From: Streptomyces rhizoryzae
GTDB taxonomy: Bacteria > Actinomycetota > Actinomycetes > Streptomycetales > Streptomycetaceae
Length of the DNA: 64,000 nt
Assembly (NCBI RefSeq): GCF_023155275.1
Contig: NZ_JALMUV010000035.1
Span: 25,721-89,720 of the forward strand
Direction: 5' to 3'
Part shown: in pieces, positions 26,809 to 35,840 of the stretch
How positions within the stretch are numbered: the first letter of the stretch is position 1
Layout of the letters: each line of letters starts with the position of its first letter
The notes under the pieces: generated by a model
Seen by the model: the letters and a program-made list of their open reading frames with translations, nothing else
Told to the model about the DNA's origin: nothing
Databases searched by the model: none
Position numbers and translations under genes: made by a program

Positions 26809-28362
26809 ATGAGCGGCAGCACCCTGTGGGACCTGGTCGCCTGGCGCGCCGCCCGGACGCCCGGCGCCACCGCGCTCGTCCAGGGCGCCCGGGCGGCCCG
26901 GGACGAGCGCCGGATCACCTTCGGCGGGCTGCGCGCGGGCGCCGAACGGGTCGCCGCCGGGCTCCACGCGCACGGCGTCCGGCCCGGCAGCCGGGTGGTC
27001 TGGCAGCTGCCCACCCGGATCGGGACGGTGCTGGTCAGCCTGGCCCTGGCCCGGCTCGGCGCGGTGCAGAGCCCGGTACTGCCCGGCTACCGCGAGCACG
27101 AACTGGACCACGTGCTGCGCCGCACCGGCGCCGCGTTCCTGCTCGTCCCCGGCGGCCCGCACGGCACCGGCGCCGCCGCCCCGGCCCGCCGCGCGGCCGC
27201 CCGGCTGCCCGCACCGCCCGCCGTCCTCCCGGCGTCCGGCCCACTCCCGGACGGCGACCCGGCCACCCTGCCGCCGCCGCCCGCCGACCCCGACGCGGTC
27301 CGCTGGATCTACTGGACCTCCGGGACCACCGCCGCGCCCCGGGGCGTGCTGCACACCGACCGCGGACTGCGCACCGCCGGCGCCTGCCTGGCGGCGGCGC
27401 TGCGGCTGGGCCCCGGCGACGTCGGCTCGATGGCCTTCCCGTACGCCCACGTCGCCGGGCCCGACTACACCGTCATGCTGCTCACGCTGGGCATCCCGGC
27501 CGTGCTGCTGGAGCGGTTCGCGCTGCCCGCCGCGCTCGCCCCGTACCGCCGCCACCGGGTCACCGTGGCGGGCGGTTCCACGGCCTTCTACGCGCTCTTC
27601 CTCGCCGCGCAGCGCGCCCTGCCGCCCGGGGAGCGGCTGCTGCCCTCGCTGCGGCTGCTGGCCGGCGGCGGCGCGCCCAAACCGCCCGCGCTCCACCACG
27701 AGGTGACCGCCGAGCTGGGGTGCCAGCTGGTACACGGCTACGCGCTCACCGAGGCCCCGATGGTCACCATGGGCGATCCGCTGGACGGCGCCGCGCTGCT
27801 GGCCGGCACCGACGGACGGCCGGCCGCCGGGATGGAGATCCGGATCGCGCCCGGCAGCGGGGAGATCCTGCTGCGCGGCCCGGCCGTGTGCCGCGGCTAC
27901 CTCGGCGACACCGGCCCGGCCCCGGGCCCCGGGAGGGCTCCCGCCGACGGCTTCCTGGCCACCGGCGACCTCGGACACCTCACCCCCACCGGGCACCTCG
28001 TCGTCACCGGCCGCCTCAAGGACATCATCATCCGCAAGGGCGAGAACATCTCCGCCCGGGAGATCGAGGACCTGCTGGCCGGCCATCCGGACATCGCCGG
28101 CGCGGCGGTCATCGGGCTGCCGGACGCCGAGCGCGGCGAACTGGTCTGCGCGGTGGTCGAACAGCCGCCGGGAGCCGGGGAGTTGACGCTCGGCGCGGTC
28201 ACCGCCCGGCTGCTCTCCCAGGGCCTGGCCCGGCACAAGCTGCCCGAGCGGCTGGAGGTCGTACCGGCCCTGCCGCGCGGCGCGACCCTCCGCAAGGTCC
28301 TCAAGCGCGACCTGCGCGCACGCTTCGGGGGCGGGGCCGCGGACCGGGCCCCGGACCGCTAA
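26809..28362 (+). CDS. AMP-forming acyl-CoA ligase
   Basis: 517 aa, ANL superfamily. P-loop-like YWTSGTTAAPRGVLHT, HGYALTEAPM, the TGDLGHLTPTGHLVVTGRLKDIIIRKGENIS core and the C-terminal ATLRKVLKRDL lysine region are all intact. The best resemblance is to cyclohexanecarboxylate-CoA and steroid-acid ligases (FadD17 type). It would activate the entering carboxylic acid to its CoA thioester. GGGAGG serves the ATG. Operator O9 is immediately upstream. The stop overlaps that of the convergent pseudokinase by 4 bases. Confidence 0.88.
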   Translation: MSGSTLWDLVAWRAARTPGATALVQGARAARDERRITFGGLRAGAERVAAGLHAHGVRPGSRVVWQLPTRIGTVLVSLALARLGAVQSPVLPGYREHELDHVLRRTGAAFLLVPGGPHGTGAAAPARRAAARLPAPPAVLPASGPLPDGDPATLPPPPADPDAVRWIYWTSGTTAAPRGVLHTDRGLRTAGACLAAALRLGPGDVGSMAFPYAHVAGPDYTVMLLTLGIPAVLLERFALPAALAPYRRHRVTVAGGSTAFYALFLAAQRALPPGERLLPSLRLLAGGGAPKPPALHHEVTAELGCQLVHGYALTEAPMVTMGDPLDGAALLAGTDGRPAAGMEIRIAPGSGEILLRGPAVCRGYLGDTGPAPGPGRAPADGFLATGDLGHLTPTGHLVVTGRLKDIIIRKGENISAREIEDLLAGHPDIAGAAVIGLPDAERGELVCAVVEQPPGAGELTLGAVTARLLSQGLARHKLPERLEVVPALPRGATLRKVLKRDLRARFGGGAADRAPDR

Positions 28363-30368
28363 CCGGGGCGGTAGGCGCTGCTCGCCCGGGCGTACACCCG
28401 GTCCACCGCGGCGCGGCCGGTGACCGGGCCGGTGACCAGGACGAGGTGGTAGCGACCGTCGCGGATCATCGCGAGGTTGCGGGCGTAGACCTGGCGGCCG
28501 CCGCGGTCCTTCCAGGTGAAGGTGCCCTCGGCCATCGCCGTCTGCCCGACGTCTATCCGCCGCAGCCCGGCGACCGTGGACCACTCGGAGGCGCGGTACG
28601 CCGCCAGCTCGGGCTCCCCGGTCTGCTGGTACGCCATCGGGTCGGCGCCGAACCGGGCGGTGGTGTCCCGGCCGGGCACCACCAGCAGCGTGAGGCCGCC
28701 GCCGGTGTAGCGCGCCCCGCCGCGGTCGGCACCGGCGCGCTGCCAGCCGTCGGGGACCGCGGTCGAAAAGCCCAGCGGGTCGGTGCGGAGCGTGAAGCCG
28801 GGGGCGGCGGTGGCGGTGGTCCGCGGCGGGGTCGGGCCGCCGGTGCCGCCGGGCGCGGGGGCGGGGCTGCGGCCGGGCGCGCCGCCCGGGGTGCCGGAGC
28901 GGTCCGCGCCGTCCGGCCCGCCCGCCGCGTCCGCCCCGGACTTCGGCAGGAACACCGCGGCGTACGCGATCCCGGCCACCATCAGCAGCAGGATCACCGC
29001 GAGCAGCACCCGGCCCAGGCTCCGCGGCGCACGCGGCCCGCGCCCCGCCGCCGGGCCCGCGCCGACCCGGACCGGCCCGTCCGGCTCCGGCACCGCGGCG
29101 GGCACCCGCCCGGGGCGGCCCGGCCCGGACTGCCGGGGCAGGCGCGGCGGACGGGCCGTACGGACGGGGGCGCGCCGCCCCTGGCGGACCACTTCGCCGC
29201 GGCGCCGCAGCACCGGCAGCCGCCGCGGATCGCCCGCACCCGCCAGGGCGGGCACCGTCACCAGCCCGCGGCCCGGATCCGGCTCCGGCGCGCCGCGCAG
29301 CAGCTCCCGCAGCCGGGCGAGCACCTCCCCGGACCCGGGCCGCCCGGCCGGGTCGGCCGACAGCAGCGCCTCGACGACCGGCCGCAGCACCCCGCACTCG
29401 GCGGCCGCGGCCGGCGGGGTGGCCCGCACCAGCCGGACCAGCTCGCCCGCGCTCTCCTCGGGGAACGGCGGACGCCCCTGCACCGCGCGGAACAGCAGCG
29501 CGCCCACCGCCCACAGATCCGCGGCCGGACCCGCCGGACCACCGCCGTCCGCCGGCCCGGCCAGCTCCGGCGCCCAGCGCTCGGTGACCGCGCCGACCAG
29601 GTGCAGCCGGGCCTGGACAGCCCGCTCGGCGGCGAGCCCGGCGGGCCCCCCGGCCGGCCGGGCCGCGGCGGCCGGCGCCCCCGGCCGCGGGTCGTACCCG
29701 CACAGCGCCTCCTGGGCCGCACCGGCCGCCAGCCCGGTCAGCACGGCCCGGCCGTCGTCGCAGACCAGGACCGTGCCGGCGGTGACGTTGCGGTGCAGCC
29801 AGCCGTGGGCGTGCAGGGCGCGCAGCGCGGTGAGCAGGTCGGCGGCGATCTCCGCGGCGCGGTGCGGGCCCAGCGGCCGCTCGGCGAGCAGCGCCGCCAG
29901 CGGGCGGGCGGGCAGCGCCTCCCCGACGATCCACAGGCTGCCGTCCTGCGCGAAGACGTCGAAGACCTGCTCCAGCAGCGGGTGGTCGGGCAGCTGGGCG
30001 GCGGCCGTCGCGGCCTCCAGCGCGCGGCGCGCCAGCGGGTCGCGGGGGCTGCGGTCGGCGCCGGCCGGGCCCCGCCCCCTGCCGAAACCATCCTCCGCAC
30101 GCCCGTCCGCCGGATCCCCGTACGCCCCGGCCCCGTACGCCCCGGCCCCCTCCGCACCGGCCCCGTCCGCCGCCACGACCTCGGCGTCCACGACCTCGGG
30201 CAGCGGCACCTGACGGATCAGCACCTGCTGCCCGCTGTAGCCGTCGAGGGCCCGCACCGCGGCGGGCTGCCCCGCGAAGGGGCCGTCGGGGGACTTGGGG
30301 CCGCCACCGGCCGGCCGCCGCGGCAGGCGGTAGCGCTCGGCGAGCACAGGTCCCGCGTACTCGTCCAC
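28359..30368 (-). CDS. Membrane-anchored Ser/Thr pseudokinase
   Basis: 669 aa. A kinase-like domain covers about residues 10-370, but the key residues are lost. The HRD motif reads HRN (WLHRNVTAGTVLV), DFG is replaced by LTGLA, and the VAIK lysine position reads VLIRQ. One transmembrane helix lies at about 452-472 (LLAVILLLMVAGIAYAAVFL). The extracellular domain (about 535-669) is of the same type as in the next kinase. It should bind but not phosphorylate, perhaps acting on the active kinase encoded 141 bp upstream. Start ATG gives MDEYAGPVLAERYRL, the normal kinase N-terminus. Confidence 0.82.
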   Translation of the reverse strand: MDEYAGPVLAERYRLPRRPAGGGPKSPDGPFAGQPAAVRALDGYSGQQVLIRQVPLPEVVDAEVVAADGAGAEGAGAYGAGAYGDPADGRAEDGFGRGRGPAGADRSPRDPLARRALEAATAAAQLPDHPLLEQVFDVFAQDGSLWIVGEALPARPLAALLAERPLGPHRAAEIAADLLTALRALHAHGWLHRNVTAGTVLVCDDGRAVLTGLAAGAAQEALCGYDPRPGAPAAAARPAGGPAGLAAERAVQARLHLVGAVTERWAPELAGPADGGGPAGPAADLWAVGALLFRAVQGRPPFPEESAGELVRLVRATPPAAAAECGVLRPVVEALLSADPAGRPGSGEVLARLRELLRGAPEPDPGRGLVTVPALAGAGDPRRLPVLRRRGEVVRQGRRAPVRTARPPRLPRQSGPGRPGRVPAAVPEPDGPVRVGAGPAAGRGPRAPRSLGRVLLAVILLLMVAGIAYAAVFLPKSGADAAGGPDGADRSGTPGGAPGRSPAPAPGGTGGPTPPRTTATAAPGFTLRTDPLGFSTAVPDGWQRAGADRGGARYTGGGLTLLVVPGRDTTARFGADPMAYQQTGEPELAAYRASEWSTVAGLRRIDVGQTAMAEGTFTWKDRGGRQVYARNLAMIRDGRYHLVLVTGPVTGRAAVDRVYARASSAYRPG

Positions 30369-30509
30369 GACGCGCCTCCCCTCAGCGTGCGCCGCGCCCC
30401 GCCGGTGACGGATGCGGACGACTTGGGCCTTCTCACGATACGGGGCGGCACGGACAGTCGGGCCCGCCGGAGCGCGCCGCGCGCGGTGTCCGTCCGCGCG
30501 CGGTACGGG

Positions 30510-32471
30510 TCAGTCCTTGATCGCGAAGGTCCGGAACGCGGTCTCCCGCAGCTCCCGGCACTCCTTGGCGTCCCAGGCGTCCGCCTTGCAGGTGATCATG
30601 ATGGCGTAGCCGTGGTGGTCGTCGGCGCGGAAGCCGCGGTTGAGCACCCGCACGTCCTGGCCGCCCTGCCGGCGGGTGAACGACCAGTCCGCGACGGTCG
30701 GGTAGCCGCGCCAGTCCACCGCCTTGATGCCCAGGAGGTGGTAGCCCTCGCTGGACCCGGCGACGCTGGGCTCCAGGCTGCGCCAGGAGGCCGCGGCGTC
30801 CTTGCCCGGCGCGTCGTTGTAGTCGACCTGTATGCGCGGGAAGCCGCCGCCGGCGCTGTAGATGGCGCCGGAGTTCTGGCCCGCGGTGCCGGTCTGCCGG
30901 AAGCCCTCGGGCATCGCCATCCGGAAGTGGAAGCCGCCGTTGGCGACCGCCGCGAACCCGTCCGGGAGCGCCGCGCCGTCCTTCTTGCCGCCCTTGCCCC
31001 CGGCGCCCGGCGAGCCGCCGCCGGGCGTGTCCGCGCCGTCGGTGGCGGGGTCCCCGCTCGCGGCGGCCGACTGGGTCGCGGCCCGGCTCGCGCCGGCCCC
31101 CCGGGCGTCGCCCGCGGTGTCGCCGCCGCTGCTGAACGCCAGCGCCAGCAGCGTCGCGAGGACGACGACGACCACGACCACCCCGATGATCAGCGTGCGG
31201 CGCGGGACGACATCGGTCACCGACGCGCGCGGCGGGGCGGGACGGCCGTCCCCGCCACCGGGTCTGGAGTCGGAACGGGCCGCCGCTGCGGCGTTCCGCA
31301 CCGACGCCAGCGCCGCGCGCACCCGCTCCTTGGCGGCGTCCGCGTCGAAGCCGGGCCGGGCCGGGGAGGTGCGCGCACCGGTCCTGGCCGCGGCCGGCCG
31401 GGACACCGCGGTGCCCTCGCCGGTCCCGCGGGCCGCCGGCTTCGCCGCCCCGCCGCCCGGCCCGCCGGTGGGCGTCCGGCGCGCCGTCCCGGCCGCCGGC
31501 TTCGTCCGCGGCTTCGGCGGCACCGCGGCCGGCCCCTTGGGCTTGCCCGCGGGCCGCGCGGCCCGCTCCGCCGGCACCGCGGGCAGCGCCATCGCCCGCG
31601 TCGCGTCCATCGGGGGCTCGGGCTCCGGCTCCGGGGCGTGGATGACGCCCAGCAGCAGCGCCCGCGCGCCCGCCTCGTCCAGCCGGGCCGCCGGGTCCTT
31701 CACCAGCAGCCCGTAGATGACGTCCTCCAGCGGCCCGGCGCTCTTCGGCGGTTCCACCGGCTCGGTCATCACCGCGGTCAGGGTCGCGATCGCCGAGCCC
31801 TTGTCGTACGGCGGGACGCCCTCGACGCAGGCGTACAGCAGGCCGCCCAGGGACCACAGGTCGGCCGGCGGGCCGGGCTTCTGGCCGCGGGCCCGCTCCG
31901 GCGAGATGTACGAGGGCGCGCCGACCAGCATGCCGGTGGAGGTCACCGAGGGGTCGCCCTCGACCTGGGCGATGCCGAAGTCGGTGAGCACCACCCGGCC
32001 GTCGTCGGAGATCAGGACGTTGGAGGGCTTCACGTCGCGGTGCAGGATGCCCTGGCCGTGGGCGGCGCGCAGGACGTCGAGCACCGCGAGGCCGACCTCG
32101 GCGGCGCGGCGCGGGGTGAGCGCGCCGTCGTCGCGGATCACCTCGGCCAGCGAGCGGCCCTCGACCAGCTCCATCACGATCCAGGGCCGGTCGTCCTCGT
32201 CGACCACGTCGAAGACCGTCACCGCGCCGTTGTTGCGGATCCGGGCGATCGCCTTGGCCTCGCGCAGGGTACGGGTGATCAGGCGGCGCTTCTCGTCCTC
32301 CTCGACGCCGCCGGGGAAGCGCAGCTCCTTGACCGCGACCGTGCGGCCGAGGACCTCGTCCTCGGCCCGCCAGACGGTGCCCATCCCGCCCCGGCCGAGA
32401 ACATCGGCGAGCCGGTACCGGCCGGCGAGGAGCCTGCCCTCCTTGCCGTCCATCTCGACCTCGTCGCCCAC
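30510..32471 (-). CDS. Transmembrane Ser/Thr protein kinase
   Basis: 653 aa. Kinase domain about 15-275 with GRGGMGTVW, VAVKEL, HRDVKPSN, DFG and SPERARG intact. A Pro/Ala/Lys linker leads to one transmembrane helix (about 425-447, TLIIGVVVVVVVLATLLALAF). The extracellular domain of about 150 residues contains GFHFRMAMPEGFRQTG and is related to the pseudokinase's. GAGGGG 5 nt before a GTG gives the start. Kinases encoded near guaB in S. coelicolor take part in spore-wall control; transfer of that role here is inference. Confidence 0.86.
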   Translation of the reverse strand: MGDEVEMDGKEGRLLAGRYRLADVLGRGGMGTVWRAEDEVLGRTVAVKELRFPGGVEEDEKRRLITRTLREAKAIARIRNNGAVTVFDVVDEDDRPWIVMELVEGRSLAEVIRDDGALTPRRAAEVGLAVLDVLRAAHGQGILHRDVKPSNVLISDDGRVVLTDFGIAQVEGDPSVTSTGMLVGAPSYISPERARGQKPGPPADLWSLGGLLYACVEGVPPYDKGSAIATLTAVMTEPVEPPKSAGPLEDVIYGLLVKDPAARLDEAGARALLLGVIHAPEPEPEPPMDATRAMALPAVPAERAARPAGKPKGPAAVPPKPRTKPAAGTARRTPTGGPGGGAAKPAARGTGEGTAVSRPAAARTGARTSPARPGFDADAAKERVRAALASVRNAAAAARSDSRPGGGDGRPAPPRASVTDVVPRRTLIIGVVVVVVVLATLLALAFSSGGDTAGDARGAGASRAATQSAAASGDPATDGADTPGGGSPGAGGKGGKKDGAALPDGFAAVANGGFHFRMAMPEGFRQTGTAGQNSGAIYSAGGGFPRIQVDYNDAPGKDAAASWRSLEPSVAGSSEGYHLLGIKAVDWRGYPTVADWSFTRRQGGQDVRVLNRGFRADDHHGYAIMITCKADAWDAKECRELRETAFRTFAIKD

Positions 32472-32661
32472 GGAATCCCCTCTGCATTCCAGCCGAGTTG
32501 GCAGCCTCGATTCTCCATCGAGCACCAAACTGCCCCAACTCGGACAACCCACCCTGGCAGAGCCTTCATTCTCTCTCATCCACGGCCGTGCGGAAGGCCC
32601 GGGTGGGTGCCGGAGGGCGTCGCGCACCCGTCATGATGGCCCGGACGACGGGAGTCCGTTT

Positions 32662-33852
32662 GTGCCCCTCCGCACGCCCCGCCCGGCCGCACCGGGCCCG
32701 CCGCGCCGCACCGCCACGGCCCTGCTGGCCGCCCTGGCCCTGACGGGGTGTACGGGCGGCCCCCTCGCCTCCGTCCGTCCGGTGCCGGCGCTCCGGCCGC
32801 CGGCCGCGACGGCGGCCGCGCTGCACCGGCTGGTCGCCGACGGCGCGCCCGGCGCCGCCGCACTGGTCACCCGGGGCGGCCACCTGGCCGCCTCGCGGTT
32901 CACCGCGGCCGGCGTCGCCGATCTGCGCAGCGGCCGCAGGATGGGCCGCCGGGACCACTTCCGGGCCGGCAGCCTCACCAAGACCCTGGTGGCCACGGTG
33001 GTGCTGCAACTCGTCGGGGAGGGCCGGCTCGCCCTCGACGGGCCGGCCGCCGGCCACCTCCCGCCCGGCACCCCGCTCACCGGCGCCGGCGGCGCGAGCG
33101 ACCTGCGCCGGGTGACGGTCCGCCAGCTCCTGGACCACACCAGCGGCCTGTTCAACTACACCGAGGACCCGCACCTCGCCGAACAGCTGTACGGCACGGG
33201 CTTCCCGGCCCACCGCTACGACCGCCACACCCCGGCCGAGCTGCTGCGGATCGCCCTCGCCCACCCCCCGACCGCCGCCCCCGGCACCCGCTACGCCTAC
33301 TCCAACACCAACTACCTGGTCCTCGGCCTGGTCATCGAGGGCGTCACCGGGCACCCGTACGCCGAGGAGGTGCGCCGCCGCGTCCTGGTCCCGGCCGGGC
33401 TGCGCGACACCTCGTTCCCCGGCGACAGCCCGGCACTGCCCGCGCCGCACGGCCGCGGCTACTCCGACGTCGGCGGCCGCAGCGTGGACAGCACCGCCCT
33501 CAACCCCAGCCGGGCCGGTGCGGCCGGCGAGATGATCACCACCCTCGGCGACCTCAACCGCTTCTTCGCGGCCCTGTTCGGCGGCCGGCTGCTGGCGCCC
33601 CGCCAGATGGCCGAACTGCGCGGCGAGCGGGCCACCGGCGGCGCCTACGGCCTGGGCGTCTACGCCACCCGGCTGCCCTGCGGGGTGACGGTCTGGGGCC
33701 ACAACGGCGACATCAACGGCTCGTACGCGCAGACCGCCGGCACCGCCGACGGCCGCGATCTGGTCAGCTACCGGGTCAACACCGACGCCCCGGCCGGCCG
33801 GGCGGACGGCACCGCGGTCCTGGCCGCCGAGTTCTGCCGCCGCCGCACCTGA
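32662..33852 (+). CDS. Serine beta-lactamase-like hydrolase, lipoprotein
   Basis: 396 aa. A hydrophobic signal with lipobox LTGC (Cys at about 30) predicts membrane anchoring. The class C beta-lactamase / D-Ala-D-Ala carboxypeptidase fold shows SLTK (SxxK), YSNTNY (YxN) and HNGD (the KTG equivalent). Family members hydrolyse D-peptides, esters or beta-lactams outside the cell. The GTG start has GGGAG 7 nt upstream. It diverges from the kinase gene. Confidence 0.85.
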   Translation: MPLRTPRPAAPGPPRRTATALLAALALTGCTGGPLASVRPVPALRPPAATAAALHRLVADGAPGAAALVTRGGHLAASRFTAAGVADLRSGRRMGRRDHFRAGSLTKTLVATVVLQLVGEGRLALDGPAAGHLPPGTPLTGAGGASDLRRVTVRQLLDHTSGLFNYTEDPHLAEQLYGTGFPAHRYDRHTPAELLRIALAHPPTAAPGTRYAYSNTNYLVLGLVIEGVTGHPYAEEVRRRVLVPAGLRDTSFPGDSPALPAPHGRGYSDVGGRSVDSTALNPSRAGAAGEMITTLGDLNRFFAALFGGRLLAPRQMAELRGERATGGAYGLGVYATRLPCGVTVWGHNGDINGSYAQTAGTADGRDLVSYRVNTDAPAGRADGTAVLAAEFCRRRT

Positions 33853-33883
33853 CCGCCCGTCACCGGCCGCCGCCCGAGCGGCC

Positions 33884-35593
33884 CTAGGAGAGCGGCACGA
33901 TGTCCGGCGCGCCCAGCCGGGCCGCGTCCGCCGTCAGGTCGTCGGGCTGCCGCTGCGATTCGCGCTCCGCCTCCACCCGCTTCTCGTAGTGCGCGATCTC
34001 CCGCTCGACCTGCGCACCGTCCCAGCCCAGCGCCGGGGCCATCAGCTCGGCGGCCTCCCGGGCGCTGCGGGTGCCGCGGTCGAAGGTCTCGATGGAGATC
34101 CGGGTGCGCCGGGTCAGCACGTCGTCCAGATGCCGGGCGCCCTCGTGCGTGCAGGCGTAGACGACCTCGGCGCGCAGGTAGTCGTCGGCGGCGGCGAGCG
34201 GGCGGCCCAGCGACGGGTCGGCCACCACCAGTTCCAGCAGCTCCTCGGTCAGCGAGCCGTAGCGGTTCAGCAGGTGCTCTATCCGGGCCACGTGCAGCCC
34301 GGTCCGGGCCGCGATCCGGGCCCGGGCGTTCCACAGCGCCTGATAGCCCTCGGCGCCCGCCAGCGGCACGTTCTCGGTGACGCAGTCGGCGACCCGGGCG
34401 TCCAGCCCGTGCACCGCCTCGTCCACCGCGTCCTTGGCCATCACCCGGTACGTGGTGTACTTTCCGCCCGCGACGACCACCAGGCCGGGCACCGGGTGGG
34501 CCACGGTGTGCTCCCGCGACAGCTTGCTGGTGGCGTCCGACTCGCCGGCCAGCAGCGGGCGCAGCCCGGCGTAGACGCCCTCCACGTCGTCCCGGGTGAG
34601 GGGGGTGGCCAGCACCGCGTTGACATGCTCCAGCAGGTAGTCGATGTCCGCGCTGGAGGCCGCCGGATGGGCCTTGTCCAGGTCCCAGTCGGTGTCGGTG
34701 GTGCCGATGATCCAGTGCCGCCCCCAGGGGATGACGAAGAGCACGCTCTTCTCGGTCCGCAGGATCAGCCCGGTCGTGGAGTGGATCCGGTCCTTGGGGA
34801 CGACCAGGTGGATGCCCTTGGAGGCGCGCACGTGGAACTGACCGCGCTCCGCGATCAGTCCCTGGGTGTCGTCGGTCCACACCCCGGTCGCGTTGACGAC
34901 CTGCCGGGCCCGCACCTCGTACTCCACCCCGCCCTCGACGTCCTCCACCCGCGCCCCGACGACCCGTTCGCCCTCGCGCAGGAAACCCACCACGCGGGCC
35001 CGGTTGGCGACGTGCGCCCCGTAGGCGGCCGCGGTCCGCACCAGGGTCGCGACGTAGCGCGCGTCGTCCATCTGGGCGTCGTAGTACTGCAACGCGCCGA
35101 CCAGCGCGTCCTTGCGCAGGCAGGGCGCGACCCGCAGCGCCCGGCGGTGCGAGAGGTGGCGGTGCACGGGCAGCCCGCGGCCGTGCCCGGACGAGACCGA
35201 CATCCCGTCGTAGAGCGCCACGCCGGAGCCCGCGTAGAAGCGCTCCCAGCCGCGGTGCCGGAGCGGGTAGAGGAACGGCACCGGCCGGACCAGGTGGGGC
35301 GCCAGCCGGTGGAGCAGCAGCCCGCGCTCCTTGAGCGCCTCGCGCACCAGCGCGAAGTCCAGCATCTCCAGATACCGCAGGCCGCCGTGGACGAGCTTGC
35401 TCGACCGGCTGGACGTGCCCGACGCCCAGTCACGGGCCTCGACCAGCCCGGTGTCCAGCCCGCGGGTGGCGGCGTCCAGGGCGGTGCCGGCGCCGACCAC
35501 CCCGCCGCCGACCACCAACACGTCCAGTTCGCGCTCCGCCATCCGGGTGAGTGCTTTGGCGCGCTGCGCCGGTCCGAGGGTCGCTGTCTTCAC
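33884..35593 (-). CDS. glpD: Aerobic glycerol-3-phosphate dehydrogenase
   Basis: 569 aa. FAD-binding LDVLVVGGGVVGAGTALDAATRGL, then SSRSSKLVHGGLRYLE and GLILRTEKSVLFVIPWGRHWIIGTTDTDWD are the GlpD signatures. The C-terminal DAO_C domain is present. The enzyme feeds electrons from glycerol-3-phosphate to quinones at the inner face of the membrane, producing DHAP. GGGAGG precedes the GTG start. No GlpF/GlpK gene is adjacent. Confidence 0.93.
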   Translation of the reverse strand: MKTATLGPAQRAKALTRMAERELDVLVVGGGVVGAGTALDAATRGLDTGLVEARDWASGTSSRSSKLVHGGLRYLEMLDFALVREALKERGLLLHRLAPHLVRPVPFLYPLRHRGWERFYAGSGVALYDGMSVSSGHGRGLPVHRHLSHRRALRVAPCLRKDALVGALQYYDAQMDDARYVATLVRTAAAYGAHVANRARVVGFLREGERVVGARVEDVEGGVEYEVRARQVVNATGVWTDDTQGLIAERGQFHVRASKGIHLVVPKDRIHSTTGLILRTEKSVLFVIPWGRHWIIGTTDTDWDLDKAHPAASSADIDYLLEHVNAVLATPLTRDDVEGVYAGLRPLLAGESDATSKLSREHTVAHPVPGLVVVAGGKYTTYRVMAKDAVDEAVHGLDARVADCVTENVPLAGAEGYQALWNARARIAARTGLHVARIEHLLNRYGSLTEELLELVVADPSLGRPLAAADDYLRAEVVYACTHEGARHLDDVLTRRTRISIETFDRGTRSAREAAELMAPALGWDGAQVEREIAHYEKRVEAERESQRQPDDLTADAARLGAPDIVPLS

Positions 35594-35700
35594 CGCTGCC
35601 TCCCGCTGTGATCCGAAAGCCACACCCCCCGTCCGACGATTCTTCCCGCGCCCGCGCCCCCGACCACCGTGCGCCCGCGGCGGCAACACCCGGGCACGGC

Positions 35701-35755
35701 GATCCGCCAATACCCATTCTGGGTCAAATATCCGCTTAGTCTATTTATGCCCCTT
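35701..35755. promoter_or_regulatory. AT-rich promoter-like segment
   Basis: An AT-rich stretch with TTAGTCTATTTATG inside GC-rich DNA between divergent glpD and the dehydrogenase gene. Promoters for one or both genes are likely; exact boxes are not assignable. Confidence 0.35.
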
Positions 35756-35840
35756 GGCGCCCCGGCCGCCCGCCGTGCCGCCCGGGCACCAGGACACCGC
35801 GCAGGGCCCCCCACCACCCCTCGGGAAGGACGGCCGCAGC

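Noticed and set aside
30101..30175. GTACGCCCCGGCC tandem repeats
   Set aside because: They encode the GAGAYGAGAYG low-complexity stretch inside the pseudokinase and are explained by coding sequence.
26826..32636. 1936-codon open frame on the + strand
   Set aside because: It overlaps real, domain-bearing genes on both strands, is Arg/Gly/Pro-rich, and arises from high third-position GC.
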